Both the position numbers and the translations under genes were made by a program. Of a stretch of 32,156 bases of DNA, positions 24,070 to 30,856 are shown in pieces; the stretch's first letter is position 1, and every line of letters begins with the position of its first letter. Below the pieces are notes generated by a model. That model searched no databases, was not told the DNA's origin, and saw only the letters and a list, made by a program, of their open reading frames with translations. Location: the NCBI GenBank assembly GCA_017396465.1, contig JAFQLU010000069.1, positions 1 through 32,156 on the forward strand, read 5' to 3'. This stretch comes from Clostridia bacterium. GTDB taxonomy: Bacteria > Bacillota > Clostridia > UBA1381 > UBA9506.

Positions 24070-24600
24070 ATGAAAATCACAATGGTAGGAAAACAGATCG
24101 AATTAACCGAAGGTTTAAAGGCAAGAGTGGAAGATCGTTTTTCCAAGCTCGACAAGTACTTTTTTAAGGACACAGAAGCATTTGTTACACTAAGTGTTCA
24201 GAAAGAAGACCAGGTCGTGGAAGCCACAATTCATTCCGGAAGTCTGATGCTGCGTGTTGAAGAAGCAACCACAGATATGTATACCTCGATAGATAGTGCT
24301 GTCGAAATCTTGGAACGCCAGCTTCGCAAGAACAAAACGCGGCTGGAAAAGAAAATGAAAAAGGAATATGTGGAAACCGTTGCTTTCGACCAGATTGTGG
24401 AAATGCCTTCGGAGGATGAAGACATCAAAATCGTCCGCACAAAGAAAATCGAAAGTAAGCCCATGTCTCCCGAAGAAGCGGTGCTTCAGATGGAACTGAT
24501 TGGTCACGCATTTTTCATTTTCACAAACTGTGACACAGGCGAGAAAAATGTAGTTTACCGTCGGAAAAAGGGTGACTACGGCTTGATTGAAGTAGACTGA
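24070..24600 (+). CDS. hpf: Ribosome hibernation promoting factor, long form
   Basis: This 176-residue protein pairs 70S ribosomes into inactive dimers in slow growth. The N-terminal ribosome-binding domain (about 1-100) starts MKITMVGKQIELTEGLKARVEDRFSKLDKYF. The C-terminal dimerisation domain (about 130-176) has MSPEEAVLQMELIGHAFFIF and the conserved ending VVYRRKKGDYGLIEV. The two-domain build defines long HPF. The ATG at 24070 is chosen because AAGGAG lies about 8 bases upstream. An in-frame extension to 24025 lacks family resemblance. Two upstream promoters suggest control by growth phase. Confidence 0.96.
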   Translation: MKITMVGKQIELTEGLKARVEDRFSKLDKYFFKDTEAFVTLSVQKEDQVVEATIHSGSLMLRVEEATTDMYTSIDSAVEILERQLRKNKTRLEKKMKKEYVETVAFDQIVEMPSEDEDIKIVRTKKIESKPMSPEEAVLQMELIGHAFFIFTNCDTGEKNVVYRRKKGDYGLIEVD

Positions 24601-24611
24601 GGAAACACATG

Positions 24612-24637
24612 TGCCGCCCGGAACCGGGCGGCATATT
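24612..24637 (+). terminator. GC-rich hairpin after hpf
   Basis: GCCGCCCG (24613-24620) pairs with CGGGCGGC (24625-24632) around GAAC. The tail ATATTTCTG is poorly T-rich, so termination before smpB is probably partial. Confidence 0.6.
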
Positions 24638-24661
24638 TCTGTTATAAAATAGGAGTGCAAA

Positions 24662-25129
24662 ATGGAAAATAAATCCAAAAAAATCATCAGTAACAACAAA
24701 AAAGCATACCATGATTATTTCATCGAAGAAAAAATCGAGGCAGGCATCGAGTTGTTTGGTACGGAAGTGAAATCCGTCCGTGCCGGAACGGTGAATTTAA
24801 AGGACAGCTATGTTTCTTTAAAAACCGGGGAAGCCATTTTAATCGGTATGCACATCAGCCCCTATGAGCAGGGAAACATTTTTAACCGTGACCCCATGCG
24901 GGAACGGCGTTTGCTTCTGCACAAAAAAGAAATTGCCCGTCTCATCGGTAAAACCAAGGAAACCGGATACTCTCTGATTCCGCTTTCCGTTTATTTCAGC
25001 GGAAGCTTGGTAAAAATCGAGCTGGGGCTGGCAAGAGGTAAAAAGGCATACGATAAGCGGGATGCCATTGCCGAACGGGATGCAAAACGAAATATGGACA
25101 GAGCGATAAAAGCAAGACAATACGGATAA
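24662..25129 (+). CDS. smpB: SsrA-binding protein SmpB
   Basis: This 155-residue partner of tmRNA in trans-translation rescues stalled ribosomes. The oligonucleotide-binding barrel carries the family pattern: [60 protein letters not shown]. The basic C-terminal tail follows ([19 protein letters not shown], then RAIKARQYG). The ATG follows ATAGGAGTG. No tmRNA gene was recognised in the window. Downstream genes of sugar metabolism follow within 16 bases, so it may share a transcript with them. Confidence 0.97.
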   Translation: MENKSKKIISNNKKAYHDYFIEEKIEAGIELFGTEVKSVRAGTVNLKDSYVSLKTGEAILIGMHISPYEQGNIFNRDPMRERRLLLHKKEIARLIGKTKETGYSLIPLSVYFSGSLVKIELGLARGKKAYDKRDAIAERDAKRNMDRAIKARQYG

Positions 25130-25145
25130 ACAGGGGAGAATCATC

Positions 25146-26033
25146 ATGAAAGAAATCAGTATCAGCACAGGACCTCTTCAGAGAAAATACGGTGACGAAA
25201 AAGCACTTAAAATCGCAAAAGCCGCAGGCTTTGATGCGGTGGACTTTAACTTAGAAGGATATGGCATGACAGACGATTGCATCTACCATGCATCGGAGGA
25301 TGCCTTTGGAACTTACTTTACAAGCCTTAAGAAAAAGGCAGAGGAGTTAGGCATCCGTATCGGTCAGACCCACGGCAGATGTGGTACCTTTGCGCCGGAA
25401 AAAGACAGATGTGATTTTGTAAGATTTGTGACCGAACGGGATTTGAAAGCGACCATGTATCTGGGAAGCCCTGCGTGCGTGATTCATTCTATCAGTACCA
25501 TGAGCTGGGGAATTGTTCCGCCCGAGGTGATGCGTGAGGAAAATCAGAAAATGTTTTCTGAGTTCATTCCCCTTGCGGAAGAATACCGGGTGAAAATCTC
25601 TCAGGAAACCTTTGGGGATGCCGTGGCAGATGGCGTGCGTGTTTTGGATTTCTTTGGCGATGTGCACGAACTCAAGGCTCAGCATGAACAGCTTGAAACT
25701 TCATGGAAAACCCTTTGCATGGACACGGGTCATGTGAATAAAGCAACGGCTTTCGGTATCATGCCGGCAGAAGAAGCAATCCGCCTTTTAGGCAAGGATA
25801 TCACGCTGACACATCTTCATGATAATAACACCTTCTCCGACCAGCATCTGCCGCCGAAAATGGGCGGTACCATCAACTGGGGCAATGTGTTTGACGCGTT
25901 TGACGAAATTGGCTACAGCGGTACATATAACTTTGAACTGGCGCTGGATTATTTCGGTGATACGCTGGAGGATGCCGTTATATTCTTAGGAAAATATTTA
26001 AGAAAATTCGTAGACGGCAGAGGAATCGTATAA
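25146..26033 (+). CDS. Xylose isomerase-like TIM-barrel protein, copy 1
   Basis: This 295-residue cytoplasmic protein belongs to the sugar phosphate isomerase/epimerase (AP endonuclease 2-like) superfamily. Likely metal ligands sit in four blocks: the Glu in QETFGDAV, the Asp and His in CMDTGHVNKA, the His in LTHLHDNNTF and the Glu in YNFELALD. A conserved QTHGRCGTF lies near residue 80. Superfamily members isomerise or epimerise keto sugars and inositol derivatives; the substrate here is not readable. GGGGAGAA precedes the ATG. It is followed after 12 bases by a paralog of equal length and then by a PfkB kinase. Confidence 0.85.
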   Translation: MKEISISTGPLQRKYGDEKALKIAKAAGFDAVDFNLEGYGMTDDCIYHASEDAFGTYFTSLKKKAEELGIRIGQTHGRCGTFAPEKDRCDFVRFVTERDLKATMYLGSPACVIHSISTMSWGIVPPEVMREENQKMFSEFIPLAEEYRVKISQETFGDAVADGVRVLDFFGDVHELKAQHEQLETSWKTLCMDTGHVNKATAFGIMPAEEAIRLLGKDITLTHLHDNNTFSDQHLPPKMGGTINWGNVFDAFDEIGYSGTYNFELALDYFGDTLEDAVIFLGKYLRKFVDGRGIV

Positions 26034-26045
26034 GGAAGTGACAAT

Positions 26046-26930
26046 ATGAAAAAAATAGGCTTGAGTATGGGCGTGGTTTGTCGGAATTTCGGCTGGGAAC
26101 GCGCAATGGAAATTTGCAAAAAGAGCGGATTTGATGCAATCGATTTTAATCTGGAAGAGTACAACATAGGTGATGAAATCTATGGTGGTTCGGAAGATGC
26201 TTTCCTTACGCATTTTACGAAAATCAAAGAAAAAGCAAAAGAACTGGAACTGGAAATTTCCCAGACTCACGGCAGATGCAGAACCTATATTCCTGATGAC
26301 GATAAGAACCGGGAATGGTTCCATCAGGTGGCGGAAAAGGATTTAAAGGCGACAGCTGTTTTAGGCAGTCCTGCCTGCGTGCAGCATTTTATCAATAATA
26401 CCAGATGGGGTATGCGCTCTCACGAAGAAATGCGTGCAGTGAGCAATGAAATGTTTGCAAATATTGTTCCTTATGCAGAAAAATATAAGGTAAAAATTGC
26501 ATTGGAAACCTTTGGCGCCGCAAAAGTGAAGGGTGCCAGAACCCGTGACTTTTTTGCGGACCCTTACGAAATGAAACGCCAGTTTGACGCGATGGATACA
26601 ACATATAAAACCTTTTGTGTAGACACCGGGCACACCCATGAAGCAGAATCCTTCTGGGTGCCGCCTCCGGAGGAAGTTATCCGCATATTGGGAAAAGATG
26701 TTACCATTCTGCATCTGCACGATAACACGGGACATTGGGACGACCATCTGCTTCCCGGTATGGGTGATATCAACTGGCCCGGCGTGTTTGATGCATTGGA
26801 TGAAATTGGGTATAGTGGCGTGTATAACTGCGAGCTGCGTCTGGGCTTTTATGGCGATATGCTGGAAGAAGCGTTAGCCTTTATCGGAAAATATATGCGT
26901 AAATTCGTGGACGAACACGGAAAAGTATAA
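26046..26930 (+). CDS. Xylose isomerase-like TIM-barrel protein, copy 2
   Basis: This 294-residue paralog of the preceding gene keeps the same blocks: QTHGRCRTY, ALETFGAAK, CVDTGHTHEAES, ILHLHDNTGHWDDHLLPG, INWPGVFDALDEIGYSG and NCELRLG. Both proteins end in nearly the same KYxRKFVD tail. By eye they share roughly half their residues, so they arose by tandem duplication and then diverged, probably in substrate. AAGGAAGTG lies before the ATG. The metal-site residues look intact in both copies, so neither looks decayed. Confidence 0.85.
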   Translation: MKKIGLSMGVVCRNFGWERAMEICKKSGFDAIDFNLEEYNIGDEIYGGSEDAFLTHFTKIKEKAKELELEISQTHGRCRTYIPDDDKNREWFHQVAEKDLKATAVLGSPACVQHFINNTRWGMRSHEEMRAVSNEMFANIVPYAEKYKVKIALETFGAAKVKGARTRDFFADPYEMKRQFDAMDTTYKTFCVDTGHTHEAESFWVPPPEEVIRILGKDVTILHLHDNTGHWDDHLLPGMGDINWPGVFDALDEIGYSGVYNCELRLGFYGDMLEEALAFIGKYMRKFVDEHGKV

Positions 26931-26962
26931 CTTTGTTTTGAGGTATTACGAAGGAGACAGAT

Positions 26963-27934
26963 ATGAAAACAGTCGTATCAATTGGTGAAGCCCTCATCGA
27001 TTTTATTCCCGAGAAAAAAGGATGTGGTCTGAAGGATAATGCTGTCTTTGAACGGGTGTGCGGCGGCGCACCGGCAAATGTTGTGGCAGCAGTGTCGCTT
27101 CTGGGTGGCTCCGGCAGAATGGTTACGCAGTTGGGAACCGACGGCTTCGGGGACCATATTGTTGAAGTGCTTCAGAATGTCGGCGTGAAAACAGACAGCA
27201 TTTTAAGAACGGATAAGGCAAACACATCTTTGGCGTTTGTTGCCTTAAAAGAAGACGGAAACCGGGAATTCTCTTTTTACAGAAAGCCCGGTGCGGATAT
27301 GCTTTTAGAAGATGCGGACCTGAAAAAGGAATGGTTTACAGATTGCGGCGCGTTGCATTTTTGCTCCGTTGATTTGATAGATTGCCCCATGAAAGAAGCA
27401 CACAGAAAAGCCATCGAACTTGCCAAAGAGCAGGGTGCAATCATCAGCTTCGACCCCAACATTCGACTGCCTTTGTGGGATGACCATGAAAAGCTGAAGC
27501 AAACAGTGCGTGAGTTTATCGGTTTTGCGGATGTTTTAAAAATTTCCGACGAAGAGCTGGAATTTATCACGGGAAAATCCGATATTCATAATGCGGCTCC
27601 GGAACTGTTTTCCAAAGGCGTTCAGATGATTCTGTTCTCCGAAGGAGCAGGCGGCGCAAGAGTTTTAACACCGGAGTATGAGGTGCAGGCACCCTCCGTG
27701 AAGGTTGCGGTATCCGACACCACCGGTGCAGGCGATGCGGTTATCGGCGCATTTTTATATGGATTGACAGAACGGAATATCACCTGTGTTTCCGATATCA
27801 CAAAAGAGACGGCGCAGAAAATGCTGACCTTTGCCAATGCCTATGCGGCATACAGCGTCATGGGAAAAGGCGCCATTGCGGCGTACGGCACAAAAGAGCA
27901 GGTGCTTTCTTTTATGGAAGAAAGAGGTCTTTGA
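26963..27934 (+). CDS. PfkB-family sugar kinase, fructokinase-like
   Basis: This 323-residue ribokinase-fold enzyme phosphorylates a sugar with ATP. The N-terminal substrate site shows GEALIDFIPEK and GGAPANVVAAVSLLGG, the first PfkB signature. The C-terminal signature DTTGAGDAVIGAFLYGL carries the anion hole and the catalytic base Asp258. The combination with GEALIDF and FSFYRKPGADMLL is typical of fructokinases, but 2-keto-sugar kinases are close relatives. GAAGGAGA precedes the ATG. It follows the two isomerase paralogs, so the three may convert one sugar to a phosphorylated keto form. Confidence 0.87.
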   Translation: MKTVVSIGEALIDFIPEKKGCGLKDNAVFERVCGGAPANVVAAVSLLGGSGRMVTQLGTDGFGDHIVEVLQNVGVKTDSILRTDKANTSLAFVALKEDGNREFSFYRKPGADMLLEDADLKKEWFTDCGALHFCSVDLIDCPMKEAHRKAIELAKEQGAIISFDPNIRLPLWDDHEKLKQTVREFIGFADVLKISDEELEFITGKSDIHNAAPELFSKGVQMILFSEGAGGARVLTPEYEVQAPSVKVAVSDTTGAGDAVIGAFLYGLTERNITCVSDITKETAQKMLTFANAYAAYSVMGKGAIAAYGTKEQVLSFMEERGL

Positions 27935-27948
27935 TACATAGAATCCAA

Positions 27949-28001
27949 GCATCCCGGGCATGATATATAAAGATGATATTTTGCAGAAAGGCTTGGGATG
28001 C
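27949..28001 (+). promoter_or_regulatory. Inverted repeat enclosing the ptsI start
   Basis: GCATCCCGGGC (27949-27959) can pair with GCTTGGGATGC (27991-28001) over 11 positions with two G-U pairs. The right arm contains the ATG at 27998 and the 31-base loop contains the AGAAAG ribosome binding site. It could limit translation in transcripts that come from upstream. Confidence 0.4.
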
Positions 28002-29632
28002 ATATGATAAAACTAACGGGAAAAGGTGTGTACGGAGCCGTGGCAATCGGCCATATATCCTTTTATCACCGCGGTGAGGTGCAGGTGAAAAGGGAACGGG
28101 TTTCCGACACCGGGACAGAAATAGCGAGGTTTCATAAAGCGCGGAAGGCGGCGATGTGCCAGCTTTCTGCGCTTTACGATAAGGCGCTTTATGAAATCGG
28201 TGAAACCAACGCACAGATTTTCGAGATTCACCAGATGATGCTGGAGGATTCCGATTTTCTGGATTCTGTGGAAAACATCATTGATAAGCAGCAAATGAAC
28301 GCGGAATATGCCGTTGCAGTAACAGCGGACAATTTCGCGCTTTTATTTTCTTCCATGGATGATGCTTATATGAAAGAACGGGCAAGCGACGTGAAGGATG
28401 TGGCAAACCGGATATTAGCCTGCTTTGGCGAAACGGAGCAGGAGGGGATAGCGGAAGGAACAGGACTCATCATCTGTGCCGACGATCTGGCACCTTCGGA
28501 AACTGTTCAGCTGGATAAATCCAGAGTGCTTGCTTTCGTGACGCAGAAGGGTTCACTGAATTCTCATACCGCGATACTGGCGCGAACCATGAATATCCCG
28601 GCGGTGATTGGGGTGGGAACGGCGCTGGATGAAAAGTATGAAGGGAAGCTTGCCGTTGTGGACGGATTTACAGGCGAGGTCTTTATTGAACCTGACCAAC
28701 ATACGCTGGAAAAACTGCGAAAAAAACAGAAAGAGAATATAAAGAATAAAGCACTTTTAGAAGAACTGAAAGGGAAAGAAAATATCACTCTGGACGGAAG
28801 AAAGATTCATATCTACGCCAACATCGGAGGGTTAGCGGATGTGGGAGCTGTGCTTTTAAACGATGCCGGCGGAATTGGTCTTTTCCGCAGTGAATTTTTG
28901 TATCTGGAAAGCAGGGATTATCCCACGGAGGAAGAGCAGTTTACGGTATATAAAAAGGTACTGGAAAGCATGGCGTGGAAAAAGGTGATTATCCGCACGC
29001 TGGATATCGGCGCAGACAAGCAGATTGACTATTTTAATCTGGGACAGGAAGAAAACCCTGCACTGGGATACCGTGCCATCCGGATTTGTCTGTCGGAACC
29101 GGAGGTGTTCCGCACGCAGCTTCGTGCGCTTCTGCGCGCCTCGGTGTACGGTACGCTTTCCATTATGTTTCCCATGATTATTTCCTTGGAGGAAATCAGG
29201 GAAATCAAAGGAATCCTGGAATCTGTAAAAAAAGAACTGCAAAGAGAAGGCGTTCCTTACAGCGAACAGATTGAAATCGGCATCATGATTGAAACGCCTG
29301 CAGCAGCGCTCATCAGCGACGTGCTGGCTCCCGAAGTGGACTTTTTCAGCGTGGGCACCAATGATTTAATTCAGTATACTCTGGCGGCTGACAGGCAAAA
29401 CCCGAAACTGGACCGCTTTGTAGACACGCATCACGAAGCGGTGATGCGCCTCATTGGTTATGCGGCAGAAAATGCACACAGGTATGGAAAATGGATTGGC
29501 ATCTGCGGAGAACTGGGCGCGGATACTTCTTTAACCGAACGATTTTTAAAAATGGGAATTGATGAACTTTCCGTTTCGCCTTCCTTTATTTTAAAAGTAA
29601 GAGACCAGGTACGGAAAAGCTCCTGCAAATAA
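27998..29632 (+). CDS. ptsI: Phosphoenolpyruvate-protein phosphotransferase (PTS enzyme I)
   Basis: This 544-residue enzyme takes phosphate from PEP and passes it to HPr for sugar uptake. The phosphohistidine is His190 in GSLNSHTAILART. The PEP-binding barrel follows from about 260, with GIGLFRSEFLYL, RTLDIGADK, NPALGYRAIR, IMIETPAA and VGTNDLIQYTLAADR. The active-site Cys503 is in GICGELGAD. The helical HPr-binding part at about 30-140 is present. It is a little shorter than the roughly 570 residues usual for the family, mostly at the C-terminal end. ATG 27998 is preferred over 28004 from the spacing to AGAAAGG. Neither ptsH nor an enzyme II gene is adjacent. Confidence 0.95.
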   Translation: MHMIKLTGKGVYGAVAIGHISFYHRGEVQVKRERVSDTGTEIARFHKARKAAMCQLSALYDKALYEIGETNAQIFEIHQMMLEDSDFLDSVENIIDKQQMNAEYAVAVTADNFALLFSSMDDAYMKERASDVKDVANRILACFGETEQEGIAEGTGLIICADDLAPSETVQLDKSRVLAFVTQKGSLNSHTAILARTMNIPAVIGVGTALDEKYEGKLAVVDGFTGEVFIEPDQHTLEKLRKKQKENIKNKALLEELKGKENITLDGRKIHIYANIGGLADVGAVLLNDAGGIGLFRSEFLYLESRDYPTEEEQFTVYKKVLESMAWKKVIIRTLDIGADKQIDYFNLGQEENPALGYRAIRICLSEPEVFRTQLRALLRASVYGTLSIMFPMIISLEEIREIKGILESVKKELQREGVPYSEQIEIGIMIETPAAALISDVLAPEVDFFSVGTNDLIQYTLAADRQNPKLDRFVDTHHEAVMRLIGYAAENAHRYGKWIGICGELGADTSLTERFLKMGIDELSVSPSFILKVRDQVRKSSCK

Positions 29633-29651
29633 AAAAGGGTGTCCCGGTTTG

Positions 29652-29680
29652 GTATATCCCGGCTTTTGTCGGCATACAAT
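29652..29680 (+). promoter_or_regulatory. Sigma-E-like mother-cell promoter for spoIIP
   Basis: GTATATC (29652-29658), a 14-base spacer and CATACAAT (29673-29680) match the Bacillus sigma-E pattern (KMATATT, 14-15, CATACAHT) except at two -35 positions. It lies 30 bases before spoIIP, a gene known to be sigma-E controlled in Bacillus subtilis. Confidence 0.7.
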
Positions 29681-29710
29681 GCAAGTAAGAAAGAATAAAG
29701 GAGTCTTACG

Positions 29711-30793
29711 ATGCACGGCAGAAGAAAACGGTATTATCATAAAACTATCGTTGTACGGAAAATCCCCGGGAAATGTGTAGTTGGAGCTCTGCTTTTTGTT
29801 GTCATGAGCATTAAACTGATTTCCGGAACGGAAATTCCGCGGATTGCAATGAATCAGGGAATATTTGAAGTTGCAATGGATTATGTCTTTGGCAGAACAG
29901 AATATTCTTTTGAAATACCAACTGCGTATGACAGAACTGTTTATGTGATGCCAATGCTTTACACGGCAGAAGCACAGAAAAAAGCAGAAGCGGCAAAAAC
30001 CAAAGGCGTAAAAAAACAAACTGCAAAGGAAGAGGAAGAAAAAACGGAAACAAAAATGAAAGTGAAGAGCACAGACATGTCCGCAGAAGGGATTTCCTTC
30101 CGGAACGAAACCGGTTACACACCGGATGCGGATGCATGCCTTCGCCAGAAGCTTTCCTTTTCTTCCAATAAAAAAGAGCCGAAGGTTTTGATTATGCATA
30201 CTCACACCTCGGAAGCTTATGCAGACAGTGAGGGTGCGCGAACAAAGGATTCAACCAAAAATGTAGTGCGTGTGGGAGAAGTGCTTGCCGGTCAACTGGA
30301 GAAAAACGGTGTTTCGGTGATACATGACACCACGCAGAACGATTCGCCTTCCTATAACGGTTCATACACCAAGGCAATGAAAAATATTTCTGCGCGGCTT
30401 GAGGCACACCCCTCTTTGGAAATTGTTCTGGATGTGCATCGGGATTATGCGGAGCAAACAAAAAACGGTGAAATGGTGCAGTTAAAACCTGTAACAGAGA
30501 TAGATGGAGAAGCTGTTGCGCAGGTGATGCTTGTGGTAGGTACAGACGGATTGGGCTTATCCCATCCTCATTGGCAGGAGAATCTGGCTTTTGCGGTTCA
30601 ACTGCAGCAAGAACTGCAGAGAATTGCACCAAGCCTTGCAAGACCTATCAATCTGCGAAGAGAACGGTTCAATCAGCATCTGACCAAAGGCTCACTGATT
30701 GTGGAGGTGGGAACGGCAGGAAACACCCTGGCGGAATGCGAGCGCGCGGCGGATTATATCGGGAAAGCACTGTCTGCGCTTTTGTCATCATAG
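29711..30793 (+). CDS. spoIIP: Stage II sporulation protein P
   Basis: This 360-residue membrane-anchored N-acetylmuramoyl-L-alanine amidase works with SpoIID and SpoIIM to degrade septal peptidoglycan during forespore engulfment. One N-terminal transmembrane segment lies at about 22-38 (VVGALLFVVMSIKL). A charged linker rich in Lys and Glu covers 85-120. The amidase domain starts near 155. Candidate zinc and catalytic residues are His163 or His165 in IMHTHTSEAY, His243 in VLDVHRDY and Glu332 in LIVEVGTAGN. The ending GTAGNTLAECERAADYIGKAL fits the family. AAAGGAGT precedes the ATG and a sigma-E-like promoter lies just upstream. Confidence 0.95.
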   Translation: MHGRRKRYYHKTIVVRKIPGKCVVGALLFVVMSIKLISGTEIPRIAMNQGIFEVAMDYVFGRTEYSFEIPTAYDRTVYVMPMLYTAEAQKKAEAAKTKGVKKQTAKEEEEKTETKMKVKSTDMSAEGISFRNETGYTPDADACLRQKLSFSSNKKEPKVLIMHTHTSEAYADSEGARTKDSTKNVVRVGEVLAGQLEKNGVSVIHDTTQNDSPSYNGSYTKAMKNISARLEAHPSLEIVLDVHRDYAEQTKNGEMVQLKPVTEIDGEAVAQVMLVVGTDGLGLSHPHWQENLAFAVQLQQELQRIAPSLARPINLRRERFNQHLTKGSLIVEVGTAGNTLAECERAADYIGKALSALLSS

Positions 30794-30821
30794 CATAAAT
30801 CATATCCTTTCGGGTATACTA
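30793..30821 (+). promoter_or_regulatory. Sigma-G/F-like forespore promoter
   Basis: GCATA (30793-30797) serves as -35. GGGTATACTA (30812-30821) fits the sigma-F -10 pattern GGNNANAMTR, with a 14-base spacer. Read as a sigma-G site, TATACTA (30815-30821) has a 17-base spacer. The -10 lies in the left arm of the hairpin that follows. Transcription would start near 30828, inside the hairpin loop. Confidence 0.6.
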
Positions 30822-30853
30822 ACTGTAAAATAGTATGCTTGAAAGGATTTTTT
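30804..30853 (+). terminator. Terminator hairpin after spoIIP, includes next gene's RBS
   Basis: ATCCTTTCGGGTATACTA (30804-30821) pairs with TAGTATGCTTGAAAGGAT (30831-30848) over 18 positions with three G-U pairs. The 9-base loop is ACTGTAAAA and a T run extends to 30853. The right arm contains AAAGGA (30842-30847), the ribosome binding site of the next gene, whose ATG is at 30857. Confidence 0.85.
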
Positions 30854-30856
30854 GTT

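Noticed and set aside
25130-25145. tmRNA gene next to smpB
   Set aside because: Only 16 bases separate smpB from the next gene, and no ssrA-like sequence was recognised elsewhere in the window.
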